From NCBI GenBank assembly GCA_028709235.1, contig JAQVXL010000003.1, positions 1 to 51,632 of the forward strand: a stretch of DNA of 51,632 bases, given 5' to 3'. The notes beneath the pieces are model-generated. The model saw nothing but the letters and a program-made list of their open reading frames with translations, did not search any database and was not told the DNA's origin. Every line of letters begins with the position of its first letter. Position 1 is the stretch's first letter. Below are positions 15,682 to 24,103 of this stretch, piece by piece. This stretch comes from Desulfotomaculaceae bacterium. GTDB lineage: Bacteria > Bacillota > Desulfotomaculia > Desulfotomaculales > Pelotomaculaceae. A program made the position numbers and the translations under genes.

Positions 15682-16635
15682 TCAACTTTTCCTCGCCGCG
15701 TTAAATACCGCGGCAAATTCTCCCCAGTAAACCGCTTCGGTTGGATCAGGGGTGGAATCAAGCAGGCCGTCGGACTTTAGTTTCTGAATTTCCGCCGCCG
15801 GGTTCCAGGGACTGGTACTGCCTGCGCCGCGCAGCCGGTTCAATACCGCGGCGAATTCTCCCCAGGGCACTTCTCCCCCCTCATCATGGTCGGAAAAAAC
15901 CAACCCGTCAGCTTTTAGTTTGGCCACCTCGCCAGCCGGGTCCCAGGGGTCGGAAAGGGAACTTTTGCCCCTGCTGCGGTTTATTACTGCCGCAAACATT
16001 CCCCACGTAATATGCTCCGCAACTCCATGATTCGAGACAATCAAGCCGTCGCTCTTCAGTATATTGATATCTTCTTCCTGCTCTCCGGCGGAGACCGGCG
16101 CCAGTCCAAGGGCCTGGACCAGGCCGACAGTGATCGCGCCGGCTATCTGCTGCCGGAAAACCGGGTCAGCCAGTTTGACGGCGTCACCCGCCGTGTCAAT
16201 AAACAGGTTCTCCAGGAGCAGAGCCGGCATCCGGGTCAGACGCAGCACAGCGAAGTTGGCGCTCTTCTTCCCCCTGTCCATAAATCCTGATGAACGGTAA
16301 AAACTGCTTACCCGTTGATGGATAACATCCCGCAGCGCCAGCGACCTGTCACAAGCGTTAATATGGACATAGCTTCCAAAACCAGTCCCGCCGCCGGCAT
16401 TTATATGGATCGAGAGAAAATAAGCAGCGCCCAGCCTGTTGGCCAGATCAGCCCGCTGGGCCGGCTCAAAGTCAATATCGGAATCTCTAGTCATATAAAC
16501 ATCAACAACGTAGGAGCGAAGCGCATCACGTGTCTTGGCGGCGATATCCAGATTCAGATCTTTTTCCTGAAGCCCCGAAGCGATGGCGCCGGGATCTGAA
16601 CCGCCGTGACCGGGATCAAGCATAATAATTGTCAA
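15682..16635 (-). CDS. N-acetylmuramoyl-L-alanine amidase with three C-terminal repeats
   Basis: 317 aa from a TTG at 16635, placed 7 bases after AAGGGGG; the upstream GTG overlaps that ribosome site. The Amidase_3 domain opens with IIMLDPGHGGSDPGAIASG (zinc His) and continues with FLSIHINAGGGTGFGSYVH (second His) and ALLLENLFIDTAGD (catalytic Glu). After about residue 190 there are three tandem units of about 43 residues with the pattern LKSDGL, TWGMFAAVINR; LKADGL, PWGEFAAVLNR; LKSDGL, YWGEFAAVFN. These look like wall-anchoring repeats, but the family was not named. No signal peptide is seen. Confidence 0.88.
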   Translation of the reverse strand: MTIIMLDPGHGGSDPGAIASGLQEKDLNLDIAAKTRDALRSYVVDVYMTRDSDIDFEPAQRADLANRLGAAYFLSIHINAGGGTGFGSYVHINACDRSLALRDVIHQRVSSFYRSSGFMDRGKKSANFAVLRLTRMPALLLENLFIDTAGDAVKLADPVFRQQIAGAITVGLVQALGLAPVSAGEQEEDINILKSDGLIVSNHGVAEHITWGMFAAVINRSRGKSSLSDPWDPAGEVAKLKADGLVFSDHDEGGEVPWGEFAAVLNRLRGAGSTSPWNPAAEIQKLKSDGLLDSTPDPTEAVYWGEFAAVFNAARKS

Positions 16636-16719
16636 TATATTAACCCCCTTAAACACAAAATAGGCATTATTTGTTAACTTATGCGTCCAGCCTATAAAAT
16701 AATGTTTTAGTCAGGATTT

Positions 16720-17034
16720 TTATTTTTTGGGATGAAACTGGCCGCAAGCCTGGCGATGGCTGCCCGGCCTGGCCAGAACCCGCTCCAGACCGCCCTTGCC
16801 CACTGCCTTTAATATCTCTGTCACATCCAGTTTTTCCGGCGCCCGCTTAACCAGGCCCGCGTATTGGGGAATAAGTGCGACGCAGCCCATTCTGACCCCG
16901 GTTTTACCAGCAATTAAGATATAAAATTTACACTGGGGGCAAGTGCGGGTAACCCTGTCCCGCAGTTCCGGCAGCATCATCCGGTGGCTCTCGTACAGAA
17001 AATTCTTCCGGTAGTAATCATGAATGTTAGACAT
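16720..17034 (-). CDS. Conserved-looking 104-aa protein co-transcribed with dinB, unknown
   Basis: 104 aa from the ATG at 17034, which has AAAGGAG 6 bases upstream and overlaps the last 8 bases of the polymerase gene. Notable features are VTRTCPQCKFYILIAGKTG (a CxxC pair) and LKAVGKGGLERVLARPGSH followed by C-terminal RQACGQFHPKK. It is not YolD, the usual small partner of Firmicute Y-family polymerases. The overlap implies translational coupling with dinB and so possible SOS expression. No family was recognised. Confidence 0.7.
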   Translation of the reverse strand: MSNIHDYYRKNFLYESHRMMLPELRDRVTRTCPQCKFYILIAGKTGVRMGCVALIPQYAGLVKRAPEKLDVTEILKAVGKGGLERVLARPGSHRQACGQFHPKK

Positions 17035-18232
17035 GGCCGTCTCCTTTCCGATCGCGGCACACACCATCCGGGGTGAGCGACACCGCCCGCAAAATGCTTT
17101 GTTCACCAAAGCGATCTTTGATCCGGTCACAGGCGGCATGCAGGCGGCGGGCTTTCTCCACCTCCCCGAACAGGTCCAGTTGCTCCGAGGTGCTTTTAAC
17201 CAACCCGGACAGGGACACTCCCACCATCCGCACCGGTTTCCACTCCGGCCAGTGCCGGCGCAGCAGTGCCACGGCCACTCTGTAGATAACATTGGCAGAA
17301 GCTGTTGGGAAGGTTACGCTGTGGGAGCGGGACATCCACAGGAACTCAACGTCTTTTAAGGTAAGGTAAACTGTTCTGCCCACAAAACCGCCCAAACGCA
17401 CCCGCCTGCACACAATTTCACACAGCTCCAGGATCACTACCTCTATCTGGCGGTAGCCCCGGTAGTCCCTGGGGAGAGTGATCTGGTGTCCGATAGACTT
17501 AACCTTCTCCAGGGAACGCGGGTCAACGGGGCTGTAGTCAATACCGTTGGCGGAGAGGGACAATACATGGCCAAGAAGGCCAAACCTTTTCCGCAGCATC
17601 GGCAGGGGATAGCAGGCAAGCTCTCCGATGGTATGAATGTTTAAATCCTGCAGTCTCTTCTCCAAGCGCGAGCCTACCCCAAAAAGCTCTCGGACCGGCA
17701 GGGGCCACATCTTAGCTGACACATCGGTAAGGTCCAGGACCGTAAGTCCATCCGGCTTCTGCATGCCGGCCGCCATTTTAGCCAGGAGTTTATTGGGACC
17801 CACCCCAACGCTGCACATCACGCCAATCTCCTCTTTAATCCTTTTTTTCAGCTTCAGCGCAATATCAAGAGATGAGCCGAAAAGGCCCTCACATCCAGAG
17901 AGGTCTAAAAAAGCTTCATCAATGGAAAAGGGCTCCACCAGCGGGCTGAAATCCTTCATGATCCTGATTATCCGGGTAGAAAAATTAACATAATGGCCGT
18001 ATTCGGGCTTCAGGAAAATGCCGTCGGGACAGAGGCTCCGGGCCTCCCACACAGCCATGCCTGTTTTTACCCCGCAGGCCTTGGCCTCGTAGGAAGCAGC
18101 CAGAATTATTCCGTGGCGCTTGGCCGGGTCACCGCCGACGATAACCGGTTTCCCTTTGAGCCGGGGTTCCATAGCCTGGTGTACGCTGGCAAAAAAAGAA
18201 TTCATATCTGCCAGCAAGATCGGACAACGCAA
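17027..18232 (-). CDS. dinB: Y-family DNA polymerase (DinB/Pol IV type)
   Basis: 401 aa from a TTG at 18232, five bases after AGGTGG; GTG at 18241 is an alternative. Catalytic motifs: LLADMNSFFASVHQAMEP (metal-binding Asp, steric-gate Phe), GIILAASYEAKACGVKTGM and VEPFSIDEAFLDLSGC (Asp-Glu). Thumb HhH motifs (ELFGVGSRLEKRLQDLNI) and a little-finger domain follow. Near the C-terminus EQLDLFGE is a typical beta-clamp binding motif. It carries out error-prone translesion synthesis. The upstream region holds a LexA box, so SOS control is expected. It overlaps the 104-aa gene by 8 bases. Confidence 0.92.
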   Translation of the reverse strand: MRCPILLADMNSFFASVHQAMEPRLKGKPVIVGGDPAKRHGIILAASYEAKACGVKTGMAVWEARSLCPDGIFLKPEYGHYVNFSTRIIRIMKDFSPLVEPFSIDEAFLDLSGCEGLFGSSLDIALKLKKRIKEEIGVMCSVGVGPNKLLAKMAAGMQKPDGLTVLDLTDVSAKMWPLPVRELFGVGSRLEKRLQDLNIHTIGELACYPLPMLRKRFGLLGHVLSLSANGIDYSPVDPRSLEKVKSIGHQITLPRDYRGYRQIEVVILELCEIVCRRVRLGGFVGRTVYLTLKDVEFLWMSRSHSVTFPTASANVIYRVAVALLRRHWPEWKPVRMVGVSLSGLVKSTSEQLDLFGEVEKARRLHAACDRIKDRFGEQSILRAVSLTPDGVCRDRKGDGHV

Positions 18233-18250
18233 AAAAACCACCTACCAAAT

Positions 18251-18283
18251 AAATGTTCTGATTATATTATAATCAGAACATTT
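18251..18283. repeat. 33-bp palindrome in the dinB promoter
   Basis: A perfect 16-bp inverted repeat (18251-18266 with 18268-18283) around a single central base. It contains two TATAAT-like hexamers on the minus strand and overlaps the LexA box on its right side. It may be an extra operator rather than a terminator, because it lies upstream of dinB. Confidence 0.75.
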
Positions 18284-18287
18284 GTTC
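18276..18287 (-). promoter_or_regulatory. LexA (SOS) box of dinB
   Basis: GAACATTTGTTC fits the Gram-positive LexA consensus GAACNNNNGTTC exactly. On the minus strand it falls between a possible -35 TTACTG (18294-18289) and -10 TATAAT (18271-18266), the classic position for repression. It lies 44 bases upstream of the dinB start. Confidence 0.85.
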
Positions 18288-18357
18288 CCAGTAAAGTGGT
18301 TGGATCTGGATCGCTGCAAATCCTAAATAATCCTATCAATTTGAATGTTTAATTTTT

Positions 18358-19026
18358 TCACAGTCTCTTAAATTCAATGTAGGAATAAACCATTGGGATA
18401 AATACCGCCGCGCCGAGAGATATTCCAAGCAGGATGCCACCCCAACTCCCCCCGACTAAAGATGCGATCAGTCCAATCAGGCCTGCCGCCACCCATAACC
18501 TCCCGCCGAAGCGGTGTGTTTTTTCCCATACCTGCTCATTAGCCAGAGTCCAGGGTGTCTTGATCCCAACAAAATAGTTATGCCTTATTTGCCCCATATA
18601 GTTGCCCAGGAACAAGAACAGTACGGATATACCGGCCATCATCGCCCTGTCCACAGGAATCTGGGCGCCGAAAGTGTTCGCTAAAACCAGCAGGTAAACT
18701 CCGGTCATAAAAACCACGAACACCATCCGGATCATACGGTAAGAGCCGCTAAATTTCTGGTAGTTCTCCTTGCGAGGGTCAATTAAAGGCAATATCAGCA
18801 TCATAACATAAACCCCTGCATTTAGCAGCGGGATGCCGAAAGCTCCCCAGAAGCGAGATGAGTAACCGTCGATCTCCCCGCTGATATTCCAATGACTGGG
18901 CATCTGCTCAGGCAGCAGGTCGTACAGCAGAGCCCCCGCGGCAAAGGATCCCAGAATCAGCAATATCAGAGGTAATTCTGATATTATGGTCTTGCCAAGC
19001 CGTGATTTTGTTTCTCTTTGCTCCAT
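18358..19026 (-). CDS. SdpI/DUF1648 family membrane protein
   Basis: 222 aa, about six membrane helices. The DUF1648 part contains LLPEQMPSHWNISGEIDGYS; the SdpI part contains LGNYMGQIRHNYFVGIKTPW and ANEQVWEKTHRFGGRLWVA. SdpI gives immunity to the SdpC toxin in Bacillus subtilis, but most members of this family occur without the toxin and have no assigned role. No sdpC-like gene is visible here. ATG preceded by AAGG. Confidence 0.87.
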   Translation of the reverse strand: MEQRETKSRLGKTIISELPLILLILGSFAAGALLYDLLPEQMPSHWNISGEIDGYSSRFWGAFGIPLLNAGVYVMMLILPLIDPRKENYQKFSGSYRMIRMVFVVFMTGVYLLVLANTFGAQIPVDRAMMAGISVLFLFLGNYMGQIRHNYFVGIKTPWTLANEQVWEKTHRFGGRLWVAAGLIGLIASLVGGSWGGILLGISLGAAVFIPMVYSYIEFKRL

Positions 19027-19124
19027 GCTAACCTTCTTTTCTGCCCGATATCTCAGAAAACCAGCTCATTATTTCCTGAAATACAGTCATATTTAAAGAA
19101 TACAATATGAGGCCACAAGCCAAA

Positions 19125-19736
19125 TTATCCCATAGCGATTACTTTGTATGGTCCTGTGAGCATGGTATTGATCTCCAGCATGTTTGAAACAGTGCCCACC
19201 GCGTGTTTCTCGTTTAGTTTATAGTAATTAAGACAAGTTCCGCATACCAGTATTTCGGTACCCTTATCGGCCAGAACCATTAGCTGTTCCAAAACCGGAG
19301 AGTCTTCCACAGTCAGGTATACACCGCTGTTCAGCAATAACAGCGCCGCGGGCGGGTCCTGCTGCGTAAGGGTTACCATCAGGCTTTTCATTAAAACTTC
19401 GCCAAGGTCGGGAGAACCCTGGCCCAGGGTGTTTGAGGTAATAAAATATACGTTTCCGGCTGTTTCCCTGGCTTCGGCCTTTTTTTCAGGAACAGGCCCC
19501 ATGTTTTTTATCTTATTATCGGATACAGTAATTTCCAGGTGGTAGCAACCTTCTTTTTCTGTCACAGCTACTGCGCAGCCGGCATTTCGGGCAAAACGTG
19601 CAACATTTTCGCGGGCAACAGTATTATCCACAATAACCAGTATATTCTTTTCATTTCCCGCTTCAACGGCCTTTTTAGTTTCAATCACAGGCTGCGGGCA
19701 GGCCAGTCCCCTGCAGTCAAGCAGTTTGCTGCTCAT
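19125..19736 (-). CDS. yedF: YedF family sulfurtransferase-like protein (TusA domain plus DsrE-like domain)
   Basis: 203 aa. Residues 1-70 form a TusA-like domain with LLDCRGLACPQPVIETKKAV (C13 in CPxP). Residues about 90-203 are a DsrE-like domain with FITSNTLGQGSPDLGEVLM and a cysteine pair in EILVCGTCLNYYKL. This two-domain architecture is the YedF family linked to selenium metabolism in many anaerobes. Whether it handles selenium or sulfur cannot be told here; no other selenium genes are in the window. ATG preceded by AGGGAG. Confidence 0.88.
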   Translation of the reverse strand: MSSKLLDCRGLACPQPVIETKKAVEAGNEKNILVIVDNTVARENVARFARNAGCAVAVTEKEGCYHLEITVSDNKIKNMGPVPEKKAEARETAGNVYFITSNTLGQGSPDLGEVLMKSLMVTLTQQDPPAALLLLNSGVYLTVEDSPVLEQLMVLADKGTEILVCGTCLNYYKLNEKHAVGTVSNMLEINTMLTGPYKVIAMG

Positions 19737-19850
19737 AGATATCTCCCTTTCCTTGTTTATCTAATGCTGTTTTATTTAGATTATAATATAAACATCCTTC
19801 ATATGTTGATAGAACATTTTTATTCAGGCTCGAGCATAAACAAGGATTTT

Positions 19851-20723
19851 TTATAACTGCCTGATCATCATTTCTAATTCAGGCGCGTCGAAACAATACA
19901 GTTCTCCGCAAAAATGACAACGCACCTCTGCTTGATCCTGTTCCTGGTATATTCTTTCGATTTCATCCTTCCCCAGCGCCGCAAGGATATCCTTTACCTT
20001 TTCTCTGGAACAGCCGCAGTTAAATCTAACCAGTGTTTTTTCCAGGAAGCGCACTTCCAGTCCCCCTACCGCCAGCGCCACAATTTCTTCCGGCGTCATG
20101 CCGCGGTTAACCAGGCTGCTCACAGGCTCCATCTCTTTCAAGCTTTCCTCTATGCGGAGTAGTACTTCTTCTGACGCGTCCGGCAACAGCTGGATTATAA
20201 TACCGCCTGACGCTTTTACCTGACAATCAGGCCCAACCAAGACCCCCAGCGCCACCGCTGAAGGAGTCTGTTCCGAGATCAGCAGGTACCGGGCCACATC
20301 CTCGCCTATTTCTCCCGACTCCAGTTCAACACTACCCGTAAATGGCTCTTTCAAACCCATATCTTTGGTGACGTGCAGAAAGCCTTTGCCCACCGCATCG
20401 CCAACCGGCAGCTTGCCTTCCTTCAGGCGGGGCAGGTCAATATGAGGTTCCTGAATATACCCTTTTACCTCACCCGCTGCGTTGGCGCTTACTACAATAG
20501 CGCCTGCCGGGCCATCCCCGAATATCCGCAGGGTCAGCAGATCGGCGCCTTTCAGATTGGCGCCCAGCAGGAGCCCCGCGGTTAAAGTCCGGCCCAGCGC
20601 CGCGCTGGCCACAGGCCAGGTATCATGCCGGCGTCTCGCTTCCTCAACAAGATCAGTAGTTGTGGCGGCAAAAACACGGAATTGTTTATTTGCGCCGACA
20701 CCCCTTATCAAACAATCACTCAT
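19851..20723 (-). CDS. hslO: Redox-regulated chaperone Hsp33
   Basis: 290 aa, normal length. The N-terminal substrate-binding domain shows RRRHDTWPVASAALGRTLTA and LTLRIFGDGPAGAIVVSANA. The C-terminal zinc redox switch has CxC (FNCGCSREKV) and CxxC (RCHFCGELYCF). Hsp33 is activated by oxidative unfolding, which is useful for an anaerobe exposed to oxygen. ATG with AAAGGGG upstream, 12 bases after the nitroreductase gene, so the two form an operon. Confidence 0.95.
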   Translation of the reverse strand: MSDCLIRGVGANKQFRVFAATTTDLVEEARRRHDTWPVASAALGRTLTAGLLLGANLKGADLLTLRIFGDGPAGAIVVSANAAGEVKGYIQEPHIDLPRLKEGKLPVGDAVGKGFLHVTKDMGLKEPFTGSVELESGEIGEDVARYLLISEQTPSAVALGVLVGPDCQVKASGGIIIQLLPDASEEVLLRIEESLKEMEPVSSLVNRGMTPEEIVALAVGGLEVRFLEKTLVRFNCGCSREKVKDILAALGKDEIERIYQEQDQAEVRCHFCGELYCFDAPELEMMIRQL

Positions 20724-20735
20724 GTCTATCCCCTT

Positions 20736-21347
20736 TTAGTAGCCGACCCAGTGGATTTTTTCGCCTTTTCTTCTTGGCGCCCGCGGGTTCTCATCAGGAT
20801 AACCGATGGGAATTGCAGAAATAAGCTCCATGTCTGTGATGCCCATCTCTTCATTGATCTGGTCCTCCACATGCTTCATCGCGGTCATCCAGCAGGTACC
20901 CAGGCCTTTTTCTTTTGCCAGCAACAGAATGTTCTGAACCAAAGCAGCCGCGCTGAGCGCGCTGGTCATGCGATCGTGTTCGATATCCCACTTCTCCTTG
21001 CTCCCCATATTCTTTCTGAGATCATAGGTATATTTCGGCATGTACACCAGCAAAACCACCGGGGCGCCGCCAATGTTTTTAAAAAAGTTGATGGTCACGT
21101 TCACAACATCTTCCGGGAAAAGCCTGTCAAGAGTAGGCTTAAATATTTCCGCAGCCAGGACCATGTTGTTAAGGATCCTATCCTTCTTTTCCCCCCTGAC
21201 AACATAGATATCCCAGTTCTGCCTGTTCGTGCCCGAGGGCGCCCACAGGGCTTCCTGCAGTATTTCCTGCAAAACCTCCTGGGGGATATCCTTGTCCCGG
21301 TACTTGCGTATACTGCGCCTCTCCCTTATAATTTCACTAAGATTCAA
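20736..21347 (-). CDS. Nitroreductase family flavoprotein
   Basis: 203 aa from a TTG at 21347, 7 bases after GAGGTG; a GTG at 21362 in the same frame lies in the ribosome site. The start reads NLSEIIRERRSIRKYRDKDI, the nitroreductase FMN-binding motif. APSGTNRQNWDIYVVRG and KEKGLGTCWMTAMKHVED and the closing AIPIGYPDENPRAP complete the pattern. It is an FMN-dependent NAD(P)H oxidoreductase of unknown substrate. It is co-transcribed with hslO. Confidence 0.9.
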   Translation of the reverse strand: MNLSEIIRERRSIRKYRDKDIPQEVLQEILQEALWAPSGTNRQNWDIYVVRGEKKDRILNNMVLAAEIFKPTLDRLFPEDVVNVTINFFKNIGGAPVVLLVYMPKYTYDLRKNMGSKEKWDIEHDRMTSALSAAALVQNILLLAKEKGLGTCWMTAMKHVEDQINEEMGITDMELISAIPIGYPDENPRAPRRKGEKIHWVGY

Positions 21348-21442
21348 TATTCTGCACCTCACTTTGATTTTTCACATCTTATTTTAACATTCTTTGCAAT
21401 AAAAAAACATTTATCTATATTATTTAATAGAGGTGATCACAT

Positions 21443-22210
21443 TTGAGCGGTATTTACACATGGCGAAAGTTAACTTTTTTAAATGACAGAGGTTTAAACC
21501 TGGCCGGCCTTTTGTACACCGGCCTGGATCCCGGCACGATAGTTATTGTATGTCACGGCTTTACCGGCGGTAAAGAAGGAGGCGGCAAGGCTGTGGCGAT
21601 GGCGGAAGAGATTGGTGTACAGGGCTATTCTACCCTTCTTTTTGATTTCAGCGGTAGTGGCGAAAGCGAGGGCAGCTTTGCCGACATCAGCCTTTCCGGC
21701 CATATCAATGATGTAAAATGTTCCGTTGACTGCTGCCATGATCTTGGGTTCAAATCAATAATTCTTGTGGGCAGGAGTTTTGGCGGGACTGCTGTTTTAT
21801 GCCAGGGGGGGACAGATCAGAGAGTGGCCGGAGTAAGCTGCTGGGCCGCGCCCGCAGAACCGTTCAGGATTTTTTCCGGGCGCGTGAAGGATGTTTCTAC
21901 CGCTGAAAACGACCTGGTATCGATGTCAGATGAGAGTGGGACTGTTTTGGTGAAAAAAAGCTTTTTCGCAGATCTAAAAAGCCATAATGTAACCCACTGC
22001 GCCTCATCGATTTCACCCCGCCCGCTGCTCGTGATACACGGTGAGGCTGATGATACCGTCCCTTTATCTAATGCAGAAAATATATATACAGCAGCCGGAG
22101 AGCCCAAATCCATAAAAATTATATCCGGCGCCGACCACCAGTTCAGCGGCCATTACCAGGAAGTATGGCAGACCTTTTTTCACTGGCTGGGGGCACACTT
22201 CCCCGGATAA
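21443..22210 (+). CDS. Alpha/beta hydrolase (serine aminopeptidase/esterase type)
   Basis: 255 aa, TTG start after GAGGTGATC. The oxyanion region is IVIVCHGFTGGKEGGGKA, then TLLFDFSGSGESEG, the nucleophile elbow VGRSFGGTAV (S112), the acid in LVIHGEADDTVPLSNAE and the catalytic His in ISGADHQFSGH. This is the DUF1100/S9-like cytoplasmic hydrolase pattern. No signal peptide is seen. The substrate is unknown. It is transcribed away from the nitroreductase gene. Confidence 0.88.
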   Translation: MSGIYTWRKLTFLNDRGLNLAGLLYTGLDPGTIVIVCHGFTGGKEGGGKAVAMAEEIGVQGYSTLLFDFSGSGESEGSFADISLSGHINDVKCSVDCCHDLGFKSIILVGRSFGGTAVLCQGGTDQRVAGVSCWAAPAEPFRIFSGRVKDVSTAENDLVSMSDESGTVLVKKSFFADLKSHNVTHCASSISPRPLLVIHGEADDTVPLSNAENIYTAAGEPKSIKIISGADHQFSGHYQEVWQTFFHWLGAHFPG

Positions 22211-22231
22211 AGGAACGGGGGCAGTCCTCTG

Positions 22232-22274
22232 TTTCTAGCATCCTGTATCGTTACATGTTACCAGATAGCGGAAT
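22232..22274 (+). repeat. 43-nt dispersed repeat, copy 1
   Basis: This 43-base stretch aligns without gaps to 50208-50250 with 35 identical positions. Shared blocks are TTTCTAGCA, CGTTA, CCAGA and GGAAT. It lies in the gap between the hydrolase gene and the germination operon. Confidence 0.75.
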
Positions 22275-22285
22275 AAGTCGGCCAT

Positions 22286-22310
22286 TGTGCGGATAATTCC
22301 GCACCTACAA
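22286..22310 (-). repeat. GTGCGG/CCGCAC palindromic repeat, inverted copy
   Basis: Stem GTGCGG/CCGCAC (22287-22292 with 22299-22304) with flanking CTACAA. Read on the minus strand it begins TTGTAGGTGCGG, the same flank as the copies at 14394 and 31235. It lies 12 bases after the 43-nt repeat. A further hairpin (CCGTTC/GAACGG) follows at about 22317. Confidence 0.7.
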
Positions 22311-22468
22311 TCCGCCCCGTTCATTGAACGGCGGCCGGCGTTATATGCGACTTGATCACATCTTTGGATGTGATTCTTTCATTTTGAGTAATTTGTGGTT
22401 AAAAGGGGAAAATATTGTCGTTGGAGTTTCCTTAAACAAGCAACTTAAAAAACAGAGGTCTTTATCCA

Positions 22469-24103
22469 ATGCTCCGTCTTTTTCAGAAAGTGAACAGAAA
22501 AGCAAAAAAAATAGCGTCGTCCGGACCGAAGCAAGTCCCCCTGCCCCATGCTTTCAAGGATATCAGCAGCAGTCTGGCTGATAATGAAGCCTACCTGCGG
22601 CAGGAGTTCGTGGACATTTCAGACATTATTTTCAGACAATTTTACGTGGCAGAAGTGAAATTCCTGGCGGTCTGGTTTGACGGGCTGATAAACAACAGGG
22701 TCAGCCATGACATATTCCGCGCCTTGATGCTGGATATACCGGAAGGACAACTGCTGGAGGTAGCCAAAGAAAAACGGGCTGAATTAATAAACAAAAGCTT
22801 TTTGCCCTTCTATCGCACCTCCCAGGTAACAGACCTGGGAGAAATAAAGCGCTGGATATTAATGTCCAAAATGGTCTTGCTGGTTGATGGCTGTCCGTCC
22901 GCTTTAATGATTGATGCCGAAGACAGGCCTCAGCGCCCTATTGCCGAACCGGTGATCGAGCCTTCCGTGGTTGGGCCGCACGACAGTTTCACCGAGAATA
23001 TACGGATAAACACCGCTCTCATCCGCAGCAGGCTGGGCGACGCCATGCTCAAGTCGGAAGACTATATCATCGGGCGGCGCAGCAACACCCTGGTAACTTT
23101 ACTGTACGTGGCTGATATCGCCAATCCCAAGATTGTTGAAGAAGCCAGGCGGCGGCTCAGCAGGATAGACACAGACGGCATCATTGACAGCTCTCACATC
23201 AGGGAGCTGATTCAGGATCGCGCTTATAGCTTATTTCCAACTATGAAGAGCACTGAAAGACCTGACATAGTGGTGGCCGACCTGTTGGAAGGCAGGTTTG
23301 CCCTGGTTGTTGATGGCAGCCCCCAGGTACTGACCGCGCCTTCTATTTTTATTGAGTTTTTGCAGGCCGCCGACGATTACTATATAAATCCTATGGTAGC
23401 CTGGTTTATCCGCGCTCTAAGATATATGTCAATTTTCATTGCCACCAATCTTCCCGGCATATATGTGGCGCTGGTTACCTTTCACCATGAAATGATCCCG
23501 ATACCACTTGTTTTTTCAATTGCTGGAGCCAGGGAAACAGTACCCTTTCCCGCCTATTTTGACGCCCTTTTCCTTTTGATTATTTTTGAACTGCTCTGGG
23601 AATCCAGCATCAGGCTGCCCCGGGTAGTGGGCGCGGCGATAAACATTGTCGGCGCCCTGATCCTGGGACAGGCGGCAGTCCAGTCCAACCTGGTGTCACC
23701 TACCCTGGTCATTGTCATAGCCATATCGGCCGTAGCCAACTTTTCCCTGGGCTCGGGTTATGCGCTGGCCCTGTCAGTCAGGGTGATCAGGTTGGCCATC
23801 TTAACAGCCGGCGGCATCCTCGGCCTTTACGGGATCGCTCTGACTTCTCTGGCTTTCCTGATCCATATGGCCGGCCTGCGGTCATTCGGTGTGCCATATT
23901 TCGAGCCCCTGGCGCCCCTGATTTTAAAGGAGACAAAAGACACGCTTTATCGCTCTCCCCGGTGGGATGTTACAGACAGGCCGGCGCTGATAGCGGGAAA
24001 CGACATTACCCGTGACAATACACCCCCCCCTGCCCCGCCAACTGACAACAGCAGTTCTTCTGACCCCGGCAGTAAAAAGCATTCCAGGAGAGGAGGCAGG
24101 TAA
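22469..24103 (+). CDS. Spore germination receptor subunit A (GerA family)
   Basis: 544 aa, the usual length for GerAA/GerKA. A long hydrophilic N-terminal domain contains VKFLAVWFDGLINNRVSHD and RIDTDGIIDSSHIRELIQD. Five or so membrane helices start near residue 305, with LPGIYVALVTFHHEMIPIPL and RLPRVVGAAINIVGALILGQ, then a proline- and serine-rich tail. It is a subunit of the inner-membrane nutrient receptor that triggers spore germination. ATG with AGAGG upstream; the stop directly abuts the gerB start. Confidence 0.93.
   Translation: MLRLFQKVNRKAKKIASSGPKQVPLPHAFKDISSSLADNEAYLRQEFVDISDIIFRQFYVAEVKFLAVWFDGLINNRVSHDIFRALMLDIPEGQLLEVAKEKRAELINKSFLPFYRTSQVTDLGEIKRWILMSKMVLLVDGCPSALMIDAEDRPQRPIAEPVIEPSVVGPHDSFTENIRINTALIRSRLGDAMLKSEDYIIGRRSNTLVTLLYVADIANPKIVEEARRRLSRIDTDGIIDSSHIRELIQDRAYSLFPTMKSTERPDIVVADLLEGRFALVVDGSPQVLTAPSIFIEFLQAADDYYINPMVAWFIRALRYMSIFIATNLPGIYVALVTFHHEMIPIPLVFSIAGARETVPFPAYFDALFLLIIFELLWESSIRLPRVVGAAINIVGALILGQAAVQSNLVSPTLVIVIAISAVANFSLGSGYALALSVRVIRLAILTAGGILGLYGIALTSLAFLIHMAGLRSFGVPYFEPLAPLILKETKDTLYRSPRWDVTDRPALIAGNDITRDNTPPPAPPTDNSSSSDPGSKKHSRRGGR

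Noticed and set aside
17035-17292. Extension of the 104-aa gene to a 190-codon frame
   Set aside because: The extra codons overlap dinB in another frame and read as Trp/Gly/Arg-rich noise; a good ribosome site places the start at 17034.
20625-21446. 273-codon plus-strand frame opposite the nitroreductase and hslO genes
   Set aside because: Antisense to two well-supported genes, no ribosome site and no family features.
22324-22581. 85-codon frame overlapping the start of gerA
   Set aside because: No ribosome site, and it runs out of frame into the gerA coding region.
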